From positions 1 through 54,174 of the forward strand of contig CANFME010000004.1 in NCBI GenBank assembly GCA_947448305.1: a DNA stretch of 54,174 nucleotides, read 5' to 3'. Shown here in pieces: positions 16,153 to 24,492 of this stretch (the stretch's first letter is position 1; the number at the start of each line of letters is the position of its first letter). Below the pieces are notes generated by a model. That model was not told the origin of the DNA. It did no database searches and saw nothing but the letters and a program-made list of their open reading frames with translations. This DNA comes from Burkholderiaceae bacterium. Lineage in GTDB: Bacteria; Pseudomonadota; Gammaproteobacteria; Burkholderiales; Burkholderiaceae. The position numbers and the translations under genes were made by a program.

Positions 16153-17814
16153 ATGCCTTTGCCCCCAGCACCCAATCAAGCAGCAGATGAACTCAATTTA
16201 CCTCGCATGCGTAAACCCGACCTGAAAAAGCCGCCCAAACCTCAAATTGCATTAGTGGCTGTAGAAGAATCTTTCTTAGAAAATTTCGAACCAGAATTAC
16301 CAAGCGCAAGCAACGAGATCGCTCAAGTTGCTAAAACTATGGCAAAAGAGGCCACGAAACATGTCAAGCAAGAAACACATCGACCAACAAAATCTAAATC
16401 AATCAAATCGTCTTCTTCTAAAAAACGTTTATTTGTCTTAGACACAAACGTACTGATGCACGACCCCTCTTCCTTATTCCGCTTTGAAGAGCATGATGTA
16501 TATTTGCCAATGACAACTCTTGAAGAGTTAGATAATCATAAAAAAGGCATGAGTGAAGTAGCTCGAAATGCACGTTCGGTAAGCCGCTCTTTAGATGGCC
16601 TCGTCGACAGCACAAGTGGCTTACTCAATGAAGGGATTTCCTTAGATAAATTAGGAAATAAAGATGCCACAGGTAAGCTATTTTTCCAAACAGATTTAAA
16701 AGAAATTAAATTGCCAGAGGGTTTACCTGAGGGCAAAGGCGACAATATGATCTTAGGGGTTGTCCGCTCTTTACAGGAGTCACACCCGCATCAAGAAGTC
16801 GTATTAGTATCCAAAGATATCAATATGCGGATCAAAGCCCGCGCGATTGGCTTGCCTGCAGAAGATTACTTTAATGACCAGGTGCTTGAAGATCGTGACC
16901 TCATGTACGCTGGCGTATTACAACTCCCACCTGATTTTTGGCCAAAACATGGCAAATCAATGGAAAGTTGGAGCGATGGTAAATCTGGAACGATGTTTTA
17001 CCGTATCACTGGACCGCTTGTTAATTCGATGATGGTCAACCAGTTTGTGTACCAAGAAAACAGTGACGGTAGCACACCTTTTTATGCTCAAGTCAAAGAA
17101 ATTAATGGCAAAACAGCCCTATTACAAACCTTAAGGGATTTTTCTCATCAAAAAAATAATGTGTGGAGTATTACTGCGCGTAATCGTGAGCAAAACTTTG
17201 CCCTCAATTTATTAATGAATCCTGAAATTGATTTTGTAACTTTGTTAGGCCAAGCTGGAACTGGTAAAACGCTGTTAGCCCTAGCTGCTGGTTTAGAGCA
17301 GGTGTTGGATAGTAAACGATATAACGAGATTATCATTACGCGTGCGACCGTTCCAGTTGGTGAAGATATTGGCTTTCTACCAGGTACTGAAGAAGAAAAA
17401 ATGCAACCTTGGATGGGTGCATTTGATGACAACTTAGAAGTACTCCATCGGAGCGATGATAGCGCGGGAGAATGGGGAAGAGCTGCAACACAAGAACTCA
17501 TAAGGTCCAAAATTAAAGTTAAAAGTATGAACTTTATGCGCGGTAGAACCTTTGTTTCTAAGTTTGTAATTATTGATGAGGCGCAAAATTTAACGCCAAA
17601 ACAGATGAAAACCTTAGTGACTAGAGCAGGCCCTGGCACGAAACTGATTTGCTTAGGTAATATTGCCCAGATTGATACGCCTTACTTAACCGAAGGATCA
17701 TCCGGCTTGACATATGTAGTGGATCGATTCAAGGGATGGCGTCACGGTGGGCACGTCACTTTAGCTAGAGGTGAGCGTTCACGCTTAGCGGATCATGCGG
17801 CTGAAATCCTATAA
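16153..17814 (+). CDS. PIN-PhoH fusion ATPase (PhoH2/YlaK type)
   Basis: The 553-residue protein combines an N-terminal PIN RNase-like domain and a C-terminal PhoH P-loop ATPase domain. After a charged, Lys-rich leader of about 90 residues, the PIN domain begins FVLDTNVLMHDPSS with an acidic active-site residue. The ATPase domain has Walker A in LGQAGTGKTLLAL (near residue 365) and Walker B in FVIIDEAQNLTP (near 470), with ITRATVPVGEDIGFLPG. Members of this fusion family have been described as RNA-unwinding and RNA-cleaving enzymes, and the precise cellular role here is inferred. The ATG follows an AGGAG site. The gene end overlaps the next start by 20 bases. Confidence 0.88.
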   Translation: MPLPPAPNQAADELNLPRMRKPDLKKPPKPQIALVAVEESFLENFEPELPSASNEIAQVAKTMAKEATKHVKQETHRPTKSKSIKSSSSKKRLFVLDTNVLMHDPSSLFRFEEHDVYLPMTTLEELDNHKKGMSEVARNARSVSRSLDGLVDSTSGLLNEGISLDKLGNKDATGKLFFQTDLKEIKLPEGLPEGKGDNMILGVVRSLQESHPHQEVVLVSKDINMRIKARAIGLPAEDYFNDQVLEDRDLMYAGVLQLPPDFWPKHGKSMESWSDGKSGTMFYRITGPLVNSMMVNQFVYQENSDGSTPFYAQVKEINGKTALLQTLRDFSHQKNNVWSITARNREQNFALNLLMNPEIDFVTLLGQAGTGKTLLALAAGLEQVLDSKRYNEIIITRATVPVGEDIGFLPGTEEEKMQPWMGAFDDNLEVLHRSDDSAGEWGRAATQELIRSKIKVKSMNFMRGRTFVSKFVIIDEAQNLTPKQMKTLVTRAGPGTKLICLGNIAQIDTPYLTEGSSGLTYVVDRFKGWRHGGHVTLARGERSRLADHAAEIL

Positions 17815-18331
17815 AACCTTCCTAGCCATACTCTGCCTTTTGTTGGTGGTAGGGTGTGGCTCTAAGGGTAACCAAGCATCTAACCCTTCGCCGTGGAAAC
17901 AAAATAGTTTAAGTCGACTGCCCGACTTAACTAAAGATATTAGTGTGGGTCAAGAAGATATTTCCGTAACAGCGATTGGCTTGATTGGTATACCTTACAG
18001 GTGGGGTGGTAATAACCCAGATGGTGGCTTTGACTGCAGCGGCCTGATTCATTATGTTTTTGCGAGTACTCGCGGGAAAAAAATCCCAAGAACAACGGCT
18101 GAGATGCCACGAGTAAGCTTTATAGTCGAAGACACGCCGCTGGCACCCGGAGATTTGGTTTTTTTTAATACCTTGGGATCACCCTACTCCCACGTTGGTA
18201 TCTATGTTGGTAAAGGACGTTTTGTCCATGCGCCCAATAGTGGTGGTACGGTCAGATTAGAACATTTACAGGCCCCTTATTGGTCTGCTAGGTTTACAGA
18301 GGCACGCCGTGTATCAACGGCTTCGCTCTAA
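17795..18331 (+). CDS. NlpC/P60 lipoprotein endopeptidase
   Basis: This is a predicted lipoprotein that cleaves peptidoglycan stem peptides in the periplasm. The N-terminus is a lipoprotein signal (FLAILCLLLVVGCGSKG) with Cys as the lipidation site. The NlpC/P60 domain follows: IPYRWGGNNPDGGFDCSGLI with the catalytic Cys, then SHVGIYVGKGRFVHAPNSGG with the catalytic His and the third polar residue. Total length is 178 residues. It overlaps phoH by 20 bases, so the two are translationally coupled although no functional link is known to me. A terminator-like hairpin lies at its 3' end. Confidence 0.9.
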   Translation: MRLKSYKTFLAILCLLLVVGCGSKGNQASNPSPWKQNSLSRLPDLTKDISVGQEDISVTAIGLIGIPYRWGGNNPDGGFDCSGLIHYVFASTRGKKIPRTTAEMPRVSFIVEDTPLAPGDLVFFNTLGSPYSHVGIYVGKGRFVHAPNSGGTVRLEHLQAPYWSARFTEARRVSTASL

Positions 18332-18341
18332 GTTTTAGCTA

Positions 18342-18362
18342 AAGCTTGAGACCATCGAGCTT
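18342..18362. terminator. convergent terminator-like hairpin
   Basis: AAGCTTGA-GACCA-TCGAGCTT forms an eight-pair stem with one G-T pair, between the convergent NlpC/P60 gene and the FMN dehydrogenase gene, followed on the plus strand by ATTTGTTATT. It overlaps the stop codon of the minus-strand gene. A bidirectional terminator is plausible, but the T-tract is weak. Confidence 0.4.
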
Positions 18363-19521
18363 ATTTGTTATTGGCTAACAGATAGTTACCATAATGATGA
18401 ATTTCAGCAATGGTTCGCATCCCAGTGAGTTGCATAGTACGAGTAAATTCATCCTTGAGAATTTCGATGGCTCGGTTCGCACCTTCATTACCAGCTGCAA
18501 GGGCCCCGTACAAGGTAGCTCGACCAACTAAGGTTCCTTGTGCTCCCATCGCTAGCGCTTTAAAAATATCACTACCGCGCCGAATCCCACCATCTATAAA
18601 AACAGGGATTTTGCCATCAACCACTTTTAAAATTGCTGGCAAAGCTCGAAGTGTTGCTTGTGCACCGTCCAATTGTCTGCCGCCGTGATTGGAGACCACG
18701 ATAGCGTCAACGCCTAAATCGACTAGTCGTTTAGCATCTAGGGGGCTTTGCACGCCCTTGATAATCAACTTACGGGTCCAATAATCTCTGACTTTAGCTA
18801 AGGCTTCCCAATCAAAGGAAGGATCATAGTATTTCCCAACGGAAGAAGCGGATTTTTCTCCATAGTCGTAGGTATTTCTCATACCGACTAAATTCTCAAA
18901 TTTTGGTACACCCCCAAGCAACATGGGTAGAGCCCATCTGGGCTTTGACGCAAAATCTTTCATGTTGAGGGAGGTAAACTTGAAAGGTACTGAGAAATGA
19001 TTTCTTAAGTCGCGCTCTCTTTTACCTCCTACTGGTAAATCAATCGTGATCATGAGCGCTTCATATTCACAATGGTAGGCACGTTGCAAGAGCTTAAAGA
19101 AAAAGTCATGATCTCTCAACACATAGGCCTGAAACCATAATCGACCAGGAACATTACGAGCAATATTTTCAATCGAGGCAGTAGCCGTGGTGGATAGGGT
19201 ATAGGGAATTTGATGACTTGAAGCTGCCTTGGCAATGGCTAGATCACCACCGCGCCAACCAAAGCCAACAGCACCGGTGGGTGCAATAGCACAAGGAAAA
19301 GAGAAAAAGTGATCTAATATATTGGTTGCAGTGTCCACATTACTTACGTCATTAAGCCCTTGGGGGACAATAAACTGGTCTCTAAAAGCCTGACGATTAG
19401 CGTTCAGCGTGATTTCGTCCTCAGCTCCGCCATCGAAGAAGTCAAAAATTGCTTGAGGCAATCTTTCCTTTGCTTTTAGGCGTAATTCCTCGATAGAATA
19501 GAGTTCATTAACTGATAACAT
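18361..19521 (-). CDS. FMN-dependent alpha-hydroxy-acid dehydrogenase
   Basis: This enzyme oxidises an L-2-hydroxy acid (lactate, mandelate or glycolate type) with FMN. The 386-residue TIM-barrel protein has FDGGAEDEITLNANR near the N-terminus, PTGAVGFGWRGGDLAIAKAA, the catalytic region VVSNHGGRQLDGAQ, and FIDGGIRRGSDIFKALAMGA with GRATLYG. The substrate cannot be read from the sequence. Its neighbours are degradative enzymes and tricarboxylate-type receptors, which suggests a role in organic-acid use. It is divergent from the TauD-like gene across 74 bases, which leaves room for a shared control region. Confidence 0.88.
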   Translation of the reverse strand: MLSVNELYSIEELRLKAKERLPQAIFDFFDGGAEDEITLNANRQAFRDQFIVPQGLNDVSNVDTATNILDHFFSFPCAIAPTGAVGFGWRGGDLAIAKAASSHQIPYTLSTTATASIENIARNVPGRLWFQAYVLRDHDFFFKLLQRAYHCEYEALMITIDLPVGGKRERDLRNHFSVPFKFTSLNMKDFASKPRWALPMLLGGVPKFENLVGMRNTYDYGEKSASSVGKYYDPSFDWEALAKVRDYWTRKLIIKGVQSPLDAKRLVDLGVDAIVVSNHGGRQLDGAQATLRALPAILKVVDGKIPVFIDGGIRRGSDIFKALAMGAQGTLVGRATLYGALAAGNEGANRAIEILKDEFTRTMQLTGMRTIAEIHHYGNYLLANNK

Positions 19522-19595
19522 ATTAGATAGTCTAAATTTATCGGACTATTTTATCCCATGTTCATAAGACAATCATGTAATAAAGAGGGCAATAG

Positions 19596-20462
19596 ATGAA
19601 ACTAATTCCTAGTAAACAATCACTTGGTGCTAAAGTGCTTGACCTAGATTTAAGCCAAAAAATCAACACGACGCAACTAAATCAACTCATTCAATGGTTG
19701 GGCGAATATGGTGTGCTAACTTTCCCCAAGCAAGAAGTCACGCCACAGCAACTTAAAGACTTTGCGATTCATTTTGGCGAACTAGAAATTAATGTTGCGA
19801 AAATAGCACAAGATCCCAAAATTCCTGAAATGATGACGCTCTCCAACATGGTCGACAATGGCAGGCCCTTGGGCTTATCAGATGCAGGACAAGACTGGCA
19901 TACAGATATGTCCTATAGTCGGCAAATTGCTTTTGCAAATATTTTGTACGGTATTAAGATTCCGATGCGCGATGGAAAATCTCTTGGCAACACCGAATTT
20001 TGTAATATGCACGCCGCTTATAACGCTCTTCCGAAAGAAATAGCTCAGGAGTTAGAAGGTAAAACGATTACGCATGACTTTAATAAATTTTGGGAGAAAA
20101 TGCGTCGTGAAAAAGGTAGCACCAGACCACCGCTAACCCCAGAACAATTGCAATCCAAACCCCCTGTCTCTCACCCTGCCATTATGGTTCATCCCATCAC
20201 CGGCAAAAAGGTCTTGTATGCCAATCCAGGCTATTCCATCCGAATCAACGAACTAGACCAGAAAGCAAGTGATGAGCTACTTGAGTATTTATTTGCCCAT
20301 CAACTTCAAGCTGAGTTTCGATATGCTTTTGAATGGGAAGAGAAAAGCGTATTGATGTGGGATAACATGGGCACGATTCACAATGCAGTAGCAGATTACG
20401 CCCCCCATGAACATCGTTATATTCAGCGCTTCCAGGTAGCAGCCAATCGTTTTTTTAATTAA
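19596..20462 (+). CDS. TauD/TfdA-family Fe(II)/2-oxoglutarate dioxygenase
   Basis: The 288-residue protein is a predicted Fe(II)- and 2-oxoglutarate-dependent dioxygenase. The HxD iron motif is in DWHTDMSYS (about residues 102-104), and the distal His lies in MGTIHNAVADYAPHEHRYIQRF near residue 258, with the arginine that binds 2-oxoglutarate close behind. Family members hydroxylate taurine, 2,4-D, alkylsulfates and other acids, and the substrate here is unknown. It is followed 66 bases later by a Bug receptor, so the substrate may be the ligand of that receptor. That link is inference. Confidence 0.85.
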   Translation: MKLIPSKQSLGAKVLDLDLSQKINTTQLNQLIQWLGEYGVLTFPKQEVTPQQLKDFAIHFGELEINVAKIAQDPKIPEMMTLSNMVDNGRPLGLSDAGQDWHTDMSYSRQIAFANILYGIKIPMRDGKSLGNTEFCNMHAAYNALPKEIAQELEGKTITHDFNKFWEKMRREKGSTRPPLTPEQLQSKPPVSHPAIMVHPITGKKVLYANPGYSIRINELDQKASDELLEYLFAHQLQAEFRYAFEWEEKSVLMWDNMGTIHNAVADYAPHEHRYIQRFQVAANRFFN

Positions 20463-20528
20463 GCGGATATCAATTAAGCAATTATTATTTTTTTACCCCC
20501 TAACCCTAAAATCATTAAGAGACTAGTC

Positions 20529-21578
20529 ATGACATCATTTCGATTAAATCCATTCGTGCCCAAAAAACCTGTTTTAATTCACTCCCAACAGAGAATGATT
20601 TCAAAAGTCTTTACTTTGGGCGTATTTTTAACACTCAGTCTAGCTACTCTGCCTCATCAAGAGGCCTTGGCCCAATCTAACTATCCAGAAAAACCGATTA
20701 GAGTCATCATTGGTTTTGCCGCTGGTGGACCAACCGATGTGATTGCAAGAGTTCTTGCGCAAGACATGACGACGACCCTCGGGCAATCGGTGATTGTAGA
20801 TAATAAGCCAGGTGCGAATGCCAAAATTGCAACCGAATATGTTGCACAGGCTCAGCCAGATGGCTATACATTACTCTTTGCGTCCTTGTCGCACAATGTC
20901 AACTCGATCATGATGAAAAAGCCGGGATATGATCCCATTACTAGTTTTGAGCCGATTTCTCTCGTAGCTGATCTACCAATGATTCTTGTGACAGGCTATA
21001 ACTCACCTTATAAAACATTAGGAGAGTTTTTAAAGGTTGCTAAAGACAAACCTGGCACGATTAGTTATAGCTCATCAGGCAACGCTGGTTCTTCCCATTT
21101 GGCTGGCGCCCTACTTTCTACCGATGCTAAAGTTGAATTAACCCACGTACCATTTAAAGGCAATGCTCCAGCTTTAACTGAAGTCATGTCTGGGAATGTT
21201 AATTTCATTTTCTATCCGATTATCGGGATTGCCGATCAAGTCGGACAAAAGCGTTTAATCCCATTAGCCGTTGGAACGACTAAACGTCACCCCGACTTTC
21301 CTAATACACCAACCATGGAAGAGTTAGGTTTCAAAGGTTTTGAGGCGACCGCCCCTTGGGTTGGGATGTTAGCGCCAGCAGGTACTTCTGCACCAATCGT
21401 GCAAAAAATCTATAACGCTATGCAAATTGCGATGGCCAAGCCTGAAATCAAAAAACGTCTAAATGATTTAGGCGCCATTACGATTGGTAATAGTCCAAGT
21501 GAATTTAAAGCTTTCTTAGTCAAAGATAAAATTCATTGGAAACGCGTTATTGATGCTTCAGGCCTTAAGCCAGAATAA
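20529..21578 (+). CDS. Bug/TctC-family periplasmic receptor (1)
   Basis: This is a tripartite-tricarboxylate-type periplasmic solute receptor (Bug), typical of Burkholderiales. It has a basic leader and hydrophobic core ending in a signal-peptidase site near EALAQSNYPEKPIRV. The family core then follows: GFAAGGPTDVIARVLAQ, VDNKPGANAKIATEYVA, QPDGYTLLFA and ISYSSSGNAGSSHLAGA. The ORF start gives a 45-residue leader, so a later ATG (residue 23) is possible. No TctA or TctB permease gene is nearby, so it is an orphan receptor. The ligand is unknown. Confidence 0.88.
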   Translation: MTSFRLNPFVPKKPVLIHSQQRMISKVFTLGVFLTLSLATLPHQEALAQSNYPEKPIRVIIGFAAGGPTDVIARVLAQDMTTTLGQSVIVDNKPGANAKIATEYVAQAQPDGYTLLFASLSHNVNSIMMKKPGYDPITSFEPISLVADLPMILVTGYNSPYKTLGEFLKVAKDKPGTISYSSSGNAGSSHLAGALLSTDAKVELTHVPFKGNAPALTEVMSGNVNFIFYPIIGIADQVGQKRLIPLAVGTTKRHPDFPNTPTMEELGFKGFEATAPWVGMLAPAGTSAPIVQKIYNAMQIAMAKPEIKKRLNDLGAITIGNSPSEFKAFLVKDKIHWKRVIDASGLKPE

Positions 21579-21598
21579 ACTGCAAATCACAAAGAATA

Positions 21599-21645
21599 TC
21601 AGCGCTACCCAATACCCTAATTTTCGGGTTTCGGGTGAGCGCTGA
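21599..21645. terminator. bidirectional terminator-like hairpin
   Basis: TCAGCGCT (21599-21606) pairs with AGCGCTGA (21638-21645), with ACCC/GGGT pairs extending the stem inward past a bulge. The structure lies in the 86-base gap between the convergent Bug receptor and hydrolase genes, which suits a shared transcription terminator. No strong T-run is present. Confidence 0.55.
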
Positions 21646-21664
21646 AATTCGTACTTGCTATTTT

Positions 21665-22444
21665 TTAGCTGAGCTTGTAAAAACTACTCAAGTGTTGATT
21701 AAAGGTCGCAGTTTGTTCCACATTCGAAATGTGGGAAGCTTGATCAATAATGTGCAAAACAGATTGTGGGATTTGAGCATGAATCTTTCTAGCCATCTCT
21801 GGAGGAGTACCGTGATCATCACTTCCGACCATAATCAAGACTGGGCACTTTAATTCTGGTAAACGATCAAAGGTATCGATTCTGGAAATGGCTTCGCAAC
21901 AACCCGCAAAACCCTCAACTGGCGTATTTAACACTCCCTGAGCAGTCGCTTGATAGGCAGCAGAGTTAGCAATCCGAAACGGCTCAGTAAACCATCTTTG
22001 CATCGTGCTTTCGAGAACGCCTTGCATCCCTTCATTTCTAGCTGTGATGATGCGGTCACCCCACATCTTTAAAGCATTATCAGGTCTACGACTGGTGGTA
22101 TCAGCTAGGACCAACGATGCGCAAATTTCTGGGTACTTTAGCGCTAAAGTTTGGCCAATCATACCGCCCATCGATAAACCCATCCAATGGGTCTTGGTAA
22201 TACCGAGTTCACCAAATAACTCATAAACATCATCAGCTAATTGTTCCATTGTGTAGGGACCCTGTGGCACGACACTTTTACCGTGTCCACGGGTGTCAAA
22301 TCGCAAGACCTTAAAATGCTTTGTTAACAGAGCCATTTGTGGATCCCACATGTGGATATCACAAGCGAGTGAATGGGACAAAGTCATCCAAGGACCTTCG
22401 CCCTCGATTTCATAGTAAATACCGTTTTTTGCTGTTCCTTGCAT
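21665..22444 (-). CDS. alpha/beta hydrolase, 3-oxoadipate enol-lactonase-like
   Basis: The 259-residue alpha/beta hydrolase resembles PcaD-type enol-lactonases. The oxyanion-hole region is TLSHSLACDIHMWDPQ, followed by FDTRGHGKSVVP. The nucleophile elbow is MGLSMGGMIGQTLAL, the acid lies near VGSDDHGTPPEMA, and the histidine in ASHISNVEQ. PcaD converts 3-oxoadipate enol-lactone to 3-oxoadipate in protocatechuate degradation. No other pca genes are in the window, so the substrate is uncertain. It lies 33 bases after the second Bug receptor and is probably co-transcribed with it. Confidence 0.8.
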   Translation of the reverse strand: MQGTAKNGIYYEIEGEGPWMTLSHSLACDIHMWDPQMALLTKHFKVLRFDTRGHGKSVVPQGPYTMEQLADDVYELFGELGITKTHWMGLSMGGMIGQTLALKYPEICASLVLADTTSRRPDNALKMWGDRIITARNEGMQGVLESTMQRWFTEPFRIANSAAYQATAQGVLNTPVEGFAGCCEAISRIDTFDRLPELKCPVLIMVGSDDHGTPPEMARKIHAQIPQSVLHIIDQASHISNVEQTATFNQHLSSFYKLS

Positions 22445-22477
22445 TTTTTTCTCCTGTTTAGTGATTACTTTTATTAT

Positions 22478-23452
22478 TTATTCGGCGATGATTTTTGCAG
22501 CTTTTGCAATGGCTGAAAAATCTTTGATTTCATTTTGTACAAAAATATCAAATTGGGCTGGGGTATCAGAGGCCGGCTCAATCCCAATGGAAGCATAGCG
22601 TTCTTTTAATTCCGGCAATTCATTAATCCGCTTCACTTCGAGTGCAATTTGTTGGAGTATTTCTTTAGGAGTGCCGGCGGGCGCTAACAAGCCATACCAA
22701 AATTGCCATTGATAACCAGGAACTGTTTCAGCAATAGTTGGCATATCTGCCATATCCTTGCTGCGCTTTAAAGAGGTGATGGCAATCGCTTTTGCTCTGC
22801 CGTCTTTAACCATGGCAATCGCACTGGCATAAGGGCTTATAAAGAAATCAACTCGCCCAGAGATCACTTCTGTCAAACCTTCAGGAATGCCTTTAGTAGG
22901 AATATGCAATAACTCAAGACCGGCTTTGGCGCGAAGGATTTCTGCCGCGAAATGAGAGCCACTGCCAATTCCTGCTGAGCTATAAGTCATTTGACCAGGG
23001 TTTTTCTTAGCCATCGCAATCAACTCAGCCACCGAAGTTACTTTTAACTTTGGTGAAATAATCAGAAGTGCTGGACCTGTCGCCGTCAAAGTAATGCCAT
23101 CAAAATCTTTCATTGCATCAAATGGCAATTTCGGATAGATGGCAGGAGAAATCGAAAAAGCGTTAGAAACAGACAATAAGGTATAGCCATCGGGTTTGGA
23201 GTTCGCCACGAATTGAGATGCAATATTCGCACCTGCTCCGACCTTATTTTCGATTACAACGCTTTGGTTCCATTTTTCAGAGAATTTTTGACCAAGAACT
23301 CTAGCGGTAATATCTGGTCCACCTCCAGGTGAAAAACCGACCACGATTTTGATTGGTTTATTCGGATAGGCCTGTGCACTCGCTTCAAATTGAAAAACGG
23401 TACCAAGGGCAATAATGCCTGTTATAACTAGCATTTTTAAAGGATGATTCAA
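22478..23452 (-). CDS. Bug/TctC-family periplasmic receptor (2)
   Basis: This 324-residue periplasmic receptor has a clear signal peptide (MLVITGIIALGTVFQFEASA, then QAYPNKPIKIVVG). The Bug core is intact: GFSPGGGPDITARVLGQ, IENKVGAGANIASQFVA, KPDGYTLLSVS and MTYSSAGIGSGSHFAAE. It is the first gene of a two-gene unit with the enol-lactonase-like hydrolase downstream. The pairing suggests uptake or sensing of an aromatic or dicarboxylic acid feeding that hydrolase. This is inference. It is only moderately similar by eye to the other two Bug proteins. Confidence 0.88.
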   Translation of the reverse strand: MNHPLKMLVITGIIALGTVFQFEASAQAYPNKPIKIVVGFSPGGGPDITARVLGQKFSEKWNQSVVIENKVGAGANIASQFVANSKPDGYTLLSVSNAFSISPAIYPKLPFDAMKDFDGITLTATGPALLIISPKLKVTSVAELIAMAKKNPGQMTYSSAGIGSGSHFAAEILRAKAGLELLHIPTKGIPEGLTEVISGRVDFFISPYASAIAMVKDGRAKAIAITSLKRSKDMADMPTIAETVPGYQWQFWYGLLAPAGTPKEILQQIALEVKRINELPELKERYASIGIEPASDTPAQFDIFVQNEIKDFSAIAKAAKIIAE

Positions 23453-23550
23453 GATGATGCTCCTAATGATTTTGTATTAGATAGTATTGTATCTTCAACA
23501 AATTAATGGAGACCGGAATACGTGATTATTTTCGAAACGACTTTAGAAAA

Positions 23551-24030
23551 TCACAAAACTAAAAAGAGATGATGGTCATCGTGATTAAACGGAATAAATC
23601 CATATTGGATATAAAAATCGCGGGCATTTTCGTTTTTTGCATCCACAATCAGGGCATAGGCACCTACGGATTTCTGAACATCCTGACAACGAAGTAATGC
23701 TTTTCCAATGAGTAATTCACCGATTCCCTGTCCCTTAAAGTCAAGACTTCTTGCTAATCGACCTAATCGAATACAAGGTATAGGATATCTAGGCAGTTTC
23801 TTTTTTTGACCCTCAGAAAAATTCTGGTGGTCGATTTGGGCAGTACTCAAAGAATAAAACCCTACAATTTCAGATGGATTTAACGGATCGACCAGAACAA
23901 AAGTTTTAGTGATGTTTCTTTTCTCTAACTGACCAGCCTCCTTTTGCAGAAACTGAACTAATAAAGGTTCCTCGCAACGAAAAGAGTTTCGGTCGTGGAC
24001 TTTTGAATCTAGTGCTTGATCTTCAAACAA
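23551..24030 (-). CDS. tacT: GNAT acetyltransferase toxin, TacT-like
   Basis: The 159-residue GNAT protein has the acetyl-CoA loop region in IRLGRLARSLDFKGQGIGELLIGKAL and the C-terminal ENARDFYIQYGFIPF. In the TacA/TacT family the toxin acetylates the amino group of charged elongator tRNAs and stops translation until bound by the antitoxin. The DUF1778 antitoxin gene lies directly upstream and overlaps it by eight bases, the classic arrangement. The N-terminal leader LLVQFLQKEAGQLEKRNITK matches the usual start. No frameshift or lost core motif was seen. Toxicity is predicted, not shown. Confidence 0.85.
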   Translation of the reverse strand: MFEDQALDSKVHDRNSFRCEEPLLVQFLQKEAGQLEKRNITKTFVLVDPLNPSEIVGFYSLSTAQIDHQNFSEGQKKKLPRYPIPCIRLGRLARSLDFKGQGIGELLIGKALLRCQDVQKSVGAYALIVDAKNENARDFYIQYGFIPFNHDDHHLFLVL

Positions 24031-24292
24031 TCTCTAAATTCCCTGCCTTTTCCATTGCTCTTTTTAATGCTTCATTGGGCTGAAACCCTCCGCTCAAAGC
24101 ATTTGCAAATTTGGTAAAGTCCTTTTCGTTGAGGGAGATTCGTGTTTCTTTATCAATGATCTGAAGTGCTTTTTCCTTTGCTGCACTTCTCACGAAGTTA
24201 GCCATTGAAGTGCCAGCCAATTCTGCCGCAAGGTTGATCGCGTATTTATCGGATGTATTCAGGACCATTTCAAAGCGTTGATTGTTTTTCAT
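24023..24292 (-). CDS. tacA: DUF1778 ribbon-helix-helix antitoxin, TacA-like
   Basis: The 89-residue protein has an N-terminal ribbon-helix-helix (RFEMVLNTSDKYAINLAAEL, then AGTSMANFVRSAAKEKA). The C-terminal toxin-binding segment is TRISLNEKDFTKFANALSGG and QPNEALKRAMEKA, close to the DUF1778 signature. It neutralises the GNAT toxin and would repress its own operon. The toxin start overlaps its end by eight bases. Two TACGGTA direct repeats and a TATAAT lie just upstream, fitting autoregulation by an RHH protein. Confidence 0.87.
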   Translation of the reverse strand: MKNNQRFEMVLNTSDKYAINLAAELAGTSMANFVRSAAKEKALQIIDKETRISLNEKDFTKFANALSGGFQPNEALKRAMEKAGNLEIV

Positions 24293-24314
24293 CGTGCTTT
24301 TCCAGTTAAGTAAT

Positions 24315-24332
24315 TACCGTAATTATACCGTA
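24315..24332 (-). promoter_or_regulatory. tacAT promoter with overlapping direct-repeat operator
   Basis: Two copies of TACCGTA (TACGGTA on the minus strand) start at 24315 and 24326, 11 bases apart, and flank a perfect minus-strand TATAAT at 24327-24322. They lie 23-40 bases before the antitoxin ATG. Spacing of one helical turn and overlap with the -10 element suit an RHH antitoxin operator. The -35 is poor (TAGGAT-like). Confidence 0.55.
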
Positions 24333-24492
24333 TCTATTCTAAAAATCCTAAGGATTATTTTGGGGTTGATAAGCTTAATTGAAAAAATTAAATGGGAATG
24401 ATATTAGACGGAAACATGCAAGAATTAGAGACACGCCAAATTATTAATCCCCTATCATTTATAATCACCATTCTGACTTAAAGGATCCGCCC

